Source: Adiantum capillus-veneris
Taxonomy: Eukaryota > Streptophyta > Polypodiopsida > Polypodiales > Pteridaceae
Direction: 5' to 3'
NCBI GenBank assembly: GCA_014529385.2
Contig: CM043958.1
Span: forward strand, 149,552,793-149,616,792
DNA length: 64,000 nt
The notes beneath the pieces were generated by a model, which saw only the letters and a program-made list of their open reading frames with translations, was not told the DNA's origin and ran no database searches. Of the stretch, positions 45,451 through 55,379 are shown one piece after another (position 1 is the stretch's first letter; the number at the start of each line of letters is the position of its first letter). The position numbers and the translations under genes were made by a program.

Positions 45451-47940
45451 TATAAAAAGTATCCTTTTTTTAACGTTTAGTTTTTGTAATGTAAAGTAGT
45501 GAGTTTTGCTATAAATAAATAAAAAAGTAGTGAGTTTTTTTTTTGGGAAGCCATAACAAAATACATGAAACCCACTTAACCTCTGATTGTTCACTATATG
45601 TAAACGTTCTATAGGACCTTGGTTCAAGCTTGGCCTATTTCAAAAAGCCTTAATCTATGAATTCTCCATGAAAAAAACATGCGCTTTTACTATTCAATCT
45701 CTAAGAGCCCTGCCACACTAAGCGCTTTCAATTTATGAACTCTCATGCACCACAAATACTTAAGCGAGGTCACATAGCATCTCTTCTCTCAAGTTTTGCA
45801 TCGAAGTGTTAGAGCCAGGTCTCCCTAGGTACTAAGGAAATTAGTGGGATGGAGGAAATCATTTTATATAGTAGTCACACAACTCTTCCATTTTAGTAAC
45901 ATGAAGGGAACACTTTCCTGAATAGTAGTAGCTTTGCAAATACACACATTTCCTCTTGTATTACGAGGATTGAGGAGGAGACAACAAATAAAAATTCCTC
46001 CTTTCTTTTTGGAGCACTTACACGTTCTACAATCATTCAATTATAGTTATTTTGAATATCTTCTCCTCCTTTTAAGTCTCGAGTGGGACTACAATTTTAT
46101 TTCAAAAATCTATTAAAGCGACTAATTCCACAAATACAGTGGGGGACTCGGCTCTTATTGGATGGCTGATTGCATGGAAGTCATAACCACCAAGAGGCTT
46201 GCAAATAGCCATTTTTCCAATGGCAAAAAGTGTGTTGCACATGTTGTAGCCAACAGTAGCTTCGATGGGCTCTTAAAGCCCATCTTGGAGCACCTACTTA
46301 TAGTGGCTACAACACTTGATACTAACCCCTTCATGCGCTTTAAAGAGCAGGTGGGATAGCTTGTTCAAGTTTTTGCGGCAACTTTAGACCCTCCATGCGA
46401 TTGGTGGGATGGGGATCTAAGTACGCCCTTTGAATGGGGTCCTTCTGGATGCTAGGTGTAAAATAACGATTTTAAAAACACATTCTCTTGAATGCACATG
46501 CTATATTTACATATTACGAGTGATGTCCTTCAGCTTACCACAATATCATCATCTCTATCATTAGCCTTAGTCCTCATAGGCTCATTCCAAAACAAAAGGT
46601 TGCCCAAACAACCTATGTTATAGATCTATGGGTAGAGAGAAGCGTTGACACTTTTGACCATAGAGAATTTATCGTCTTGTCTCAAAGAATTTGCACCATA
46701 GTCTTCCTAGTAGTAACAAGGCTTGCACACGGTGAGTTTGTAAACTCACCAAAAATAATTGATATTACATTCTCGAATACTATTAGTTTCCTGTTATGGG
46801 CTATGGAAGAGCCTTTACTTTATCAAACTATGCAAACTTTTGCACCTTTGCAAGTTTGTGCAACCCATCCTTCACTCCTTTATTCTCCCTTTTGGGGTGT
46901 GTTTGATTTAGTTCAGTGCTCTAGACCTTTATTCTCCCTTTAAATGCAGAGTGTGGATTTTGAAACCCACCGCGTGCATACTCTCTACATTGTTTCTATG
47001 TTTCACATCAAGTGTCCAAGACCCTTGAGTACCCTTTTAACTAAAGTTTAGTCTATTTCTTTTTCAAACACAACTTTCAATGGATTTACTAAGAGTAGAA
47101 GCAAAAAAATTTGCTTCTACTCTTAATAAATCCTAGCTGAGGGTTTGGGAGGGTCGAGCTAGGGGAGTGTAGAGATGGCATCACCCATCAGTTGAGCACG
47201 TACACTCGAGAGTTGGGGGAGCCTTAGGAGGTAACTGTTGGGGTAGAGCGCTTCTGTCTTTTGCGCGCGCGTATGCGAGGGGGAAGTTTGCTGCAAGGCT
47301 GTGCTAGACTAGCCCTGGGAGGGGGGCATTTGATGCTCGATGCACGATCTTTCTCTCTCCCTCTGCACTAGTCAACAACCCTTTGGACTCAGGTCTGCTG
47401 GGCAGTTTGCCGCCTTGATGTGGAAAAGAATGGTCTCTATGTCGATTATGCAGAGGCATCCAAGCTTGGCAATGCTTGGTGTGAAGACTTCAAGTTGGAC
47501 ATGGTGCATGTATTGCTTATGGGGCTACAATGAAAATGTTCTTCTCGGAGATTGTTCTTCTGTGTGAGTTGTCTTCACTCGCTTGGTGGCTTGCTTGGGG
47601 GATCGGGCTCTCCAGCATGGTTGGCGGTCATGGTGGCAGGACTGGTAGTCATGGTGGCAACGGCGTTTCTGCTCCTGTGGGTTGGGCTCCCCGTTAAGCC
47701 TAGTGATTTGATATGGTAGTAGCCTCCTATCGTGGGGTGTGCTTTCTTGATTCGGTCTGCTCTCTTTTAGCTTGGTTCGTTCTGGATTCTTTTTAGAAGG
47801 TCATGATCTACTGGCTCAATGAGTCGAAAAAAATTGGACCCCCTTGGGGCCATGTAAAGATCCCTAATTTTAAGGGATTAAAGCTAATTTTATAGGGGAT
47901 GGAGGGAACAAAGACAATAAATAGGGCTACTTTTGTAGCT
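45451..47940. other. Non-coding stretch, no supported gene
   Basis: A/T-rich to mixed DNA with short open segments only. A GC-richer patch at 47130-47720 has Trp/Gly-rich reading frames but no domain motif and no continuity. Confidence 0.5.
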
Positions 47941-48080
47941 CTCTCTCTAACTTCTCTCTAGATAGGAGAGGGGGGGAAAGTAGGGAATGAGGGTGGTAAA
48001 GTAGGAGGAATAGGGGGGATAAAGTAGGAGAGAGAGGGGAGTAAAAAGAGAGAGAGGAGTAAAAGTAGAGAGAAGAACCA
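47941..48080. repeat. Purine-rich GA/GGGTAAAG low-complexity tract
   Basis: 'gggtaaagtaggagg'-like words and GA runs about 460-600 bp upstream of gene A. It could be promoter sequence of the cluster or the edge of the element. No clear repeat unit. Confidence 0.6.
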
Positions 48081-48226
48081 TTCTCTCTCTAACTATTACC
48101 AAACAAAGAGAGTAAGTAGTTATGACAAAAGCCACTTTTCAGTTCGTGCATCAATTTACCCCCAAAAAATGAATTTTTTATAAAATCTTCAAAATGGATC
48201 TTTTAAGCTTTCAAAAGGTCCATATA

Positions 48227-48246
48227 TATATATATATATATATATA
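48227..48246. repeat. (TA)n microsatellite
   Basis: Short AT dinucleotide run in the upstream A/T-rich DNA of gene A. Confidence 0.95.
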
Positions 48247-48641
48247 ACATTATTTTTTTAGAAGAATCTAGCTTTTATAACCTCCAAATCTAAAATTCCT
48301 TGGGTCCCTCTCTACATTAACTCCAAGAATAAATAGATAATGCCACATCATCAAAACGTCCATCTAATAAAGCCTAAAAATTGAAATTTTTAAAATTTAA
48401 AAATTTTCCTCCTTTGAGCTCAAAAATTGAACCTATATATGAAAAAATATATTTTTAAGTCTTTTTATCCCAAAAATTGTATGTTTATCCCAACAAGTAT
48501 ATCTTATCAATTTTTTTTCCCATCATAACTTTTCACCATGTCTCTTCGCGACATAACCAATGAATCACCTGCGCCGTCATCTACTAGGTCAACTAATGTC
48601 AGTCTGCGTCTACCGATCGAATTTGCTCCCACACAAAAAAA

Positions 48642-50122
48642 ATGACGAGACGGTTTCGAGGAGAAACCAATGTTGACTTGTGGCTTGATGGAGGGTTGTA
48701 TCCAAAAGATCCGCTCGTGGGCTATTATCCGACATTCCGTACACTCCCAAGCTTAATCAAATATGTGGGAGAAGGAGAACGTGGTCTTCTTGGGTATTGT
48801 AAGAGATTGGACTCCAATCACGCAGGTGCGTCGGCATATTTCCGACAACAATGTCAAGTGTTACACATTCATTCCACAAATCTCCAACAACAACTACATT
48901 CCACAGAGAAACAACTCAAAGATCTTAAAGAGGAGATGAAAGCTACAGAAACAGAGGAAACTAAGCTACAGATTGCAATGATGCACCTAAAAGCCACTCC
49001 ATTTGGCATGCGTGAGCGTAAGAGGGAGTTCTCTTCCATTGAAAACTTAGTATCTAATGGAGGGGCACGTAAGAAGCGGATCACGGCAACCAGGTATTTT
49101 TTTAAATTCACAGTGTTCATAACTCTCAAATAATTTTCATCAATGTGTAACTCGGTTCACCTTTTGAAATAGGACATATATACAAGATGTGTGTGGAAGT
49201 TTTAGACAAGAGGACCGTTGCAACCTTCTCCTAGGATGCATCTCAAAGGAAGATATACTTTACATCATAGGTTGTGAAAAGGCCAAACACATGAAAGATG
49301 CCATCACAAAGGAGATCCTAAAAAAGATCTCTAACCTTGTGTCTCAGGATGATGTCCAGAGAGCTTGTGATGAGGTTGGGATCAGCACAAATGCATACCA
49401 TGCACTTCATGGATTGATGAAAGATGCATTACGAGAGCAAGGCATCACCGAGAATTTATTTCCTATTCCACATAGGGTCCGACTTGCAAAAAAAGCAAAC
49501 AATGATCTCGTTCGGGAATCCCTTGGCGAATACAAACACATTGAAGGATCCATGGTGTACTCTTCCACGAGTGCCAAGTCACGTGGTAATATAAAGGGAG
49601 GCATTACTATTCCTAATGGGACAAAGTCTTTTAGTTATCATCAATTCAACAATATTTTTGTTGACTTGAAACGACTACAACGAGCTATGGTTAAATTTTA
49701 TGCTTTGTCTCCACAAGGTAATACAAATTGTAATGTCGTTTTTTATTTGTATTGAATATCATTTAGTATAACAATTCAATTCTTGTGTTGTTTCAGTACT
49801 TGGAGACATGTGGAGCACTCAAGGAATGGAAAAATCACATTATCGAGCCAAAGGTGTTTACTTTAAAAATACACGTCACGGTGGTGGAACTACGAGATCC
49901 AACTACATGAAGGAGATGTTTGATTGGTTCTTTCGTTGTTCTTTAGGGAGATGTCATGTCATAGAGCGAGCGCGAAAGTCAAGTCTTGCCAAGGAGGTTA
50001 GGAGATCACAATCTCGACTTACTGCTAAAGAGAAATGGAGAAACTCCACCAGACCCCTTAATCATGCTAGGTGGCGTGAAAATCGCCATAGAGTGGGCAA
50101 ACTTTGGTTACCCAACATGTAA
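48642..50122 (+). CDS. Gene A: three-exon gene of unknown function, 440 aa
   Basis: Exons 48642-49093, 49173-49717 and 49797-50122 join in frame through GT-AG introns of 79 bp each (donors CAG/GTATTT and AAG/GTAATA; acceptors AATAG/G and TTTCAG/T). The frame stays open for 440 codons with no stop, so splicing is well supported. An upstream ATG at 48538 (ACCATGT) opens 35 codons that end in an A8 run just before 48642, so the true start may lie there if one base was lost or gained. The protein has TYIQDVCGSFRQEDRC across the first splice, a coiled coil (LQQQLHSTEKQLKDLKEEM) in exon 1, SQDDVQRACDEVGISTNAYHAL in exon 2 and a very basic C-terminus. I recognise no family. It is the first gene of the convergent cluster, 220 bp before the H3-like gene. 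Confidence 0.78.
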
Positions 50123-50341
50123 AACAAATGATGCTATGCAATGTAACGTTTATGTTTGTAGATGTCTTTGTTGAGTTGCATATAATACTTCTCCATTTAT
50201 CTATTTTTTGTTTTTTATATTTTGATGATATTAAGAGTTTTTTTAAGTGGCCTGGTCAAGTGTGAAGAGACCTTTTTTTTTTAAATAGAGGGCTTTTAGA
50301 GAAGAAGGAGTCTCATTTTCAATCTTGCCCCTTCTTACACC

Positions 50342-51181
50342 ATGGCACGCACAAAGCAAACAGCAAGAAAAGATCAACCTTTTTTTGCTCACCCTCACTC
50401 AACCGTCCAAGGTGCTCAAAAACCACCTTGGATACACGAACAAGAGCTTTTAGAAGAGATGGAGAGAGAATGGTCAGGTGAAGAGCAACAAGATGGACAA
50501 CCTTCACGCAAGAAGAAACGGGTAGTGACATCAAACACAGAAACCGAAACGGACAACGAAGCACAAAGCCCACCATGGAGCGGACAGGAGATCCCAAGCA
50601 ATCATTGAGTTCTGGCTGGGAAGACATTGCCACGTGGCTTCGGCGCTCTGCCGTCATATCAGCCTAGAGGTGATCATGGGTTACTAAATGAAGAGGATTT
50701 TGAGGATGTAGCAGACGAGCCAGCTGGAGCGCAGGGTGGAGTTGAAGAACCAATCGGAGCACATGGTGGCCTTGAAGATGCGCAAGCTCCCCCTCACAAG
50801 CCCTCTCGTAAAAAGAAAAAATTTTTCAAGGTTCGCCCTCGCAAAGCCCATGTCCCAGATCCTACCATCCCTCAACAACGGGCTCCTGCTGTGAAGCGAC
50901 GCATTCCAAAGGCGTTGCAAGAAATTCGTCACTATCAAAAAACTTCAAACCTTCTCATACGCAAGGCACCATTCGCACGTTTGGTAAAAGAGATCATGCA
51001 AATTTATCGAATGGCGTTTCGAGTTCAAGGTATCGCCGTAGAAGCTCTGCAAGAAGCGGCAGAATATCATCTAATTTCTATTTTTGAAGACACCAACTTG
51101 TGTGCTATTCATGCAAAACGGGTGACAATAATGCCCAAGGATTTAGCTCTTGCGCGTCGAATCAGAGGACAAAGAGATTGA
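50342..51181 (+). CDS. Divergent histone H3-like protein with H3 tail mimic (one in-frame stop)
   Basis: The frame of 280 codons starts at the ATG at 50342 (ACACCATGG). Residues 1-10 are [10 protein letters not shown], identical to the histone H3 tail with K4 and K9. There follow about 140 residues with no H3 counterpart: an acidic [10 protein letters not shown] block, Lys/Arg patches, and Gly/Ala/Pro-rich repeats. A tail-like PRK and RAPAVKRR stretch comes next, then an H3 histone fold to the end: [25 protein letters not shown] and [29 protein letters not shown]. Loop 1 has canonical H3 length, unlike CENH3. K56, the DNA-contact Arg residues, and the Cys and His of the H3-H3' interface are kept. 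The only defect is TGA at 50606-50608 (codon 89), possibly from CGA. No intron is needed. Normal H3 is 136 residues. It lies in the convergent cluster with genes A, B and C. Confidence 0.88.
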
Positions 51182-51309
51182 ATTTGACTTTTAGGCAATT
51201 TTGCCAATGTAAAGATATCTTTTTGAAATATAACGAGTCGTGGCTTTTTCAAATATAACGAGTCGTGTACATTTGTTTTAAATGATAAGTAAAACTAAGT
51301 AGAGAGAGG

Positions 51310-51352
<43 letters not shown>
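51310..51352. repeat. (GA)n microsatellite
   Basis: GA run 130 bp after the H3-like gene stop, before the palindrome. Confidence 0.96.
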
Positions 51353-51355
<3 letters not shown>

Positions 51356-51404
51356 TGGATAAAAGAGCTATCAACCAAGTTTGGTTGATTGAATAACCAA
51401 AAAA

Positions 51405-51587
51405 AACATTGTATTCTTATATTTTTTGCTTTAAAAACCTTTAATTAGGCTGTCTAGAGGTCTGTCGCAAAGGCGCGCGAGAAGTCAAAAGTAAATGTTA
51501 CTTCTAACTTCTCGCGCGCCTCTGCGGCAGGCCTCTAGACAGCCTAATTAAAGCTTTTTTATGCTAAAATTATAAGAATACGATGTT
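51405..51587. repeat. Roughly 183-bp near-perfect palindrome (foldback)
   Basis: The arms run 51405-51490 and 51500-51587. 'ttaattaggctgtctagag' on the left pairs with 'ctctagacagcctaattaa' on the right, 'ggcgcgcgagaagt' with 'acttctcgcgcgcc', and the outer 'aacattgtattcttata' with 'tataagaatacgatgtt'. Mismatches are few and the loop is only a few bases. It lies between the 3' ends of the H3-like gene and gene B. Possible roles are a foldback MITE, a shared bidirectional terminator, or a replication or recombination structure. Confidence 0.9.
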
Positions 51588-51824
51588 ATTATGTTTTTAT
51601 TGATGTTATTTATCTGAAAAAAACTCTATATTTTGATTCAGAGAATTACACGTGTATCACAAGATAGAACCAATCATATACTATCTATCGTACCATAAAC
51701 TCAATACAGAAGTTGGAAAGTAGCAGTTAAAATCAATTTCCATCCGAATTTTGAAATAACAAAGTACAAAGATGTGATATATCTCATTACATATTTGAAG
51801 GAGTTAATTACAAGATTTATGCAG

Positions 51825-53392
51825 CTATTGACTGCTTGATCCATCTAAGATATGGCGAGCAATGTTTTCTCGGCGCTCTTGGGCGCAAGGAAGCTGTTTG
51901 TGCAGCACATCCCAGGCAATTTGTTCCACATTGCTTAGACCTACAGCTTGGCTTAAGGCCACGTTACAAAGCACACGACCACGAATGTGTGTCGCAAATG
52001 CAGCACTGGCCAGAGATTTATTTACAAGATATATAACTTGGGAGGCTTGAGATATGGTTGACAAGAATAGGATGCGGCTCATTGCTTTCATCATTGACAC
52101 CCAAAATTGACCACAAGGAGTGTACTCCTTGTGGATTATCGCAAAGCCGTCTTGGGGGAGCTTGCCAAGGTAATGCGCAAGAGACGACTGCCATCCAAAA
52201 TCTTGGCGCTTACCATCTCCTCCCCGACCTGCATGCTCATCCAGCTCCACAACATTCTACAAAGAAATCAATAGGTAAATAAGATTTCAGAATGCAACAA
52301 TGAAAATTGTGACGTAATCACAAAACAAAAATCAATTAATACCTCTTGTTTTTCGTCGTCTTCATCGTTTATGCCTTTGTTGTCAAGAGAAATAGATGAA
52401 TTGGGAGCCATAGCGACACTCTCAAGTTCATCTATATGAACAGGCATAGGAGTGCGTTGGGCTTCAAGCAATGCGCGTGTAGCTACAAACTCATCCTCCG
52501 ACACAGATGAGTGCGGTGCATCTGTCACCGCCACCATTGCCAACTCCACTGTATCTACCACACTCTCTCCAAGGGGAAGGAGGCTTCGATCCAAAGGATC
52601 GGAAGAGGGGTCAATGGCAGAGGACTCTACAGTGGCATAGAGGATGGACAGACACTCATCCATGCGGATGTCAAAAGTCTTTTCAAGATCATGTAAAAAC
52701 AAATATTCCTCCCCATCTATCACAATTGGGGAGAGGTGTTCAAAAAAAACCTCCGGAGTTAATGTCTCCTCCGGCGCATCTGCAGCGGGCTTAAAGGGTG
52801 TTTCTGCACCCTCATCACCCATGGATTTGGCGGCATCCATGACACCTCCTGGGTAGGTTAGGGCAAGAATATTTCCCTCTTTGCTTGCATCCCAGGGCGT
52901 TGTAATGGGCTCCTTTGTGTCCTTGACAACACCCCCAAGGCGCAAATGAGGCAAACTCACCTCAGATCTTTCAGGCCCCTCCGCAAGAAGAAACACAAAA
53001 GTCACCAAGCGACTTAGAAACTGGGTGCCGACCTTCTTCTTTTTCAAACGTGAATCTTCAATGTACTGACCTGCCTCACCCGCAATTACACAAAATCGTT
53101 GAAGTCGCTGGGTGAAAGGCCGATCACCTTTGTGTATGTAGCGAAGCAAATCGCATGGAATCCACAATTCTCCTTGTCCGACAATTGGTACAACATACTT
53201 GTCGATGTAAAATTCAAAAAAATCTAAGATAGGCTGAAAAGATTGGCTGTTTAGGTGAATAGTTGCATTCACATCAGGGAATTGGGTGAAGAAATTGTGA
53301 AGATCGTCACGGTCTTACCACTCGGTTGTTTGTAAAAACGCTTAGAAGCGTTGTAACGCCATAGCTTCGGGAGGGGTGGAGGAGGATTCCAT
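51825..53392 (-). pseudogene. Gene B: two-exon gene of unknown function, about 493 codons
   Basis: Exon 1 runs 53392-52343 and exon 2 52256-51825, joined in phase 0 by a GT-AG intron (donor GAG/GTATTA, acceptor TTTGTAG/A). The ATG at 53392 opens MESSSTPPEAMALQRF. TAA codons fall at codons 17 and 26, after which the frame is open to the end. The frame otherwise looks preserved, so this is a recently damaged gene or the true N-terminus is spliced differently. Two related modules are visible: IVGQGELWIPCDLLRYI and IVIDGEEYLFLHDLEKTF. The middle is acidic and Ala/Pro-rich, and the C-terminal half (SSLAHYLGKLPQDGF to RRENIARHIL) is helical. No known family was recognised. A TATA box lies 95 bp upstream of the ATG. 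Convergent with the H3-like gene. Confidence 0.65.
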
Positions 53393-53486
53393 AATGCTAG
53401 CTCTTAAAGTAGGAATGCAAAGAGTGTTGGAGCTCAAATGAGAGTGTGAACAGGCAAAGAGAGTGAAAATGGTAGGGTTTAGGAGG

Positions 53487-53496
53487 CTTTATATAG
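53487..53496 (-). promoter_or_regulatory. TATA box of gene B
   Basis: The minus strand reads CTATATAAAG, a strong plant TATA box, 95-104 bp upstream of the gene B ATG. It supports gene B as a genuine RNA polymerase II gene. A C17 homopolymer follows on the plus strand at 53501-53517. Confidence 0.75.
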
Positions 53497-53731
53497 CACG
53501 CGCCCCCCCCCCCCCCCAAAAAAAAAAACAATAATTAAAATATTAAACAATTTTCATAAAGTAACACAAATAACAAGAAGTTATAAAAAACTTACAAACT
53601 AAATTACAATCATTTAACTCAAAAAACACATCACTACAACTTTAAGATAATGTGCATTGCCAAAATTTGATACAACCATCTGCTTGAACTTACAATTATG
53701 ATATTATAAAAAATTTAAGTACAAAACATAA

Positions 53732-55093
53732 CTACTCTAATGATAAAATCAAATTCTCTTCCGTCATCCATGCCTTTTCAATTTGAATCATGCTCTCCAT
53801 GCGGCTACCAATCTAGCAAAAAATAAATAAATTAGCATACCCAACTTAGAGCAGGGAATAATCAAAAGAACATAAATGTAACATAATTAAGAAAGAAAAA
53901 TCATTCACCTTACGTCGTCCGATACAAAATTTTGTATCTTCTCCATGCTCTAAACCCATTATCACTAAGTGCTCCCGCACATTGGCCAATGTCCAATGCT
54001 TATTCACTTGGACGGTTTCAATGGCACCACTCGACAATTTGATTGCAATATCAAATACCTCAATTGTAGCATCGGTGGATTGCAATGGAATCCATTCACC
54101 AAGCTTGCACATCCACCTTTCATAGAAGTACCGCACGTCAAGAGTGGAGCGCACCTTGATGAAACGGATAGCAATGCCGAAACTTCCAACCTGACACCGA
54201 AAGCGATCTCCGTTGTGAAGTCCTTCAAGATACCCCCACTTCTCGCCAAGGATGGCTTCCAATGTATCGTATTGTAGATCTTTGCAAACATACATAGTAT
54301 TTGTATGATGGAAAGACAAAGATCCAAAGATGCTAGCAAAGACATGAGCAGGACAACACCATCCAAGCCCAACGGAACGCGAGGCTTTTCCAAATTTTAA
54401 TGATGCTCTCACATCAGCTACAATCTTGGCTTTCAAAGACATTACAGTGAATGCATCTGGCTTTGGCCACTCCATGCTACGCAAAGTTGTAGCCTCCAAA
54501 GGTTGTAGCTCTCCGTAGCCTTCCTCATCTGTAGGTACAATGTACTTGTGGGTGTAGAAGAACACCCTCTATCGTGCAAGGTTTGATGAAGTTGTGTTGG
54601 AGAAGAGCATATCCCCAAGACTTGCATGCATGGCCGTAAATGTGCCTAAAAAGCACGAGAGTGGTTGCTCCTCCACAAGGCTAGAAGGAAAAACATCTAC
54701 ATAGAAACAAAACAGTCCGTGAGATGTAAAAAGTCCATTTTTTTGTTACCACCAAAACCATTGAAGTGCAAGGGACATACAATTACAAGGAAAATCCCTT
54801 GGGTTGGTGATCCCTCGTAGACGCATGTGTCCAAACATGAAAACATGTTGAACGATTGCCACCGTACCCTTGTCTCTTACTTGCTTGAAGCCTAGTAGTC
54901 TTCCCTTCCAATGGAGATCAACGTTTGTTCTTTCACGAACACGATGGGGACCGATTGCGGAAGGTTGCATGTAGATCCACGCACCTTCTTGAAAAACCTG
55001 AGGTTCCCATTGCTGCTCCTCATTCTTCGAGTTGTGGAGAACCATACTTTGAATGATGGGTTTGGGGCGTCTATTTTGACCATTGTTTGCCAT
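53732..55093 (-). pseudogene. Gene C: three-exon gene of unknown function, about 393 codons
   Basis: Exons 55093-54781, 54696-53909 and 53812-53732 join in frame (donors AATT/GTATGT and AAG/GTGAAT; acceptors ATGTAG/A and GCTAG/A), giving 393 codons with one TAG at 54569-54571. The start ATG at 55093 opens MANNGQNRRPKPIIQ. Exon 1 has WKGRLLGFKQVRDKGTVAIV and HMRLRGITNPRDFP. Exon 2 has GLGWCCPAHVFASIFGSL and GDRFRCQVGSFGIAIRF. The C-terminal region (SSGAIETVQVNKHWTLANVREHL) has a weak ubiquitin-like look, which is inference only. No family was recognised. It is transcribed in the same direction as gene B, 340 bp upstream of it, and its 5' side is the 65-bp tandem array. Confidence 0.65.
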
Positions 55094-55103
55094 GGATGCT
55101 TAA

Positions 55104-55370
55104 GTGGGAGCTTGAAATTGCAATGGAGAGCTTGGGGAAGGAGGAGGGAGACAAAGTTTAGAGAGAGAGTGGGAGCTTATAGTTGCAATGGAGAGCTTGA
55201 GGAAGGAGGAGGGAAACAGAGTTTAGAGAGAGAGTGGGAGCTTAAAGTTTCAATGGAGAGCTTGAGGAAGGAGGAGGGAGACAGTTTAGAGAGAGAGTGG
55301 GAGCTTAAAGTTGCAATGGAGAGCTTGAAGAAGGAGGAAGGTGTAAGAGTTTAGAGAGAGAGTGAGAGCT
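55104..55370. repeat. 65-bp tandem array upstream of gene C, four units plus partial
   Basis: 'gtgggagctt' starts units at 55104, 55169, 55234 and 55297, with a partial 'gtgagagctt' at 55362. Each unit has 'gcaatggagagcttgaggaaggaggaggga' and 'tttagagagaga'. The gene C transcript leader would read its CT-rich complement. ORFs through it are artefacts. Confidence 0.95.
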
Positions 55371-55379
55371 TTGTGTTAT

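Noticed and set aside
50342-51181. Calling the H3-like gene a CENH3 centromeric histone
   Set aside because: CENH3 tails differ from ARTKQTARK and loop 1 is longer. Here the tail start is exact and loop 1 has canonical H3 length.
54911-55354. 147-codon plus ORF across the 65-bp array
   Set aside because: It reads antisense to gene C exon 1 and then through the tandem repeats. The 65-bp units give repetitive peptide as an artefact.
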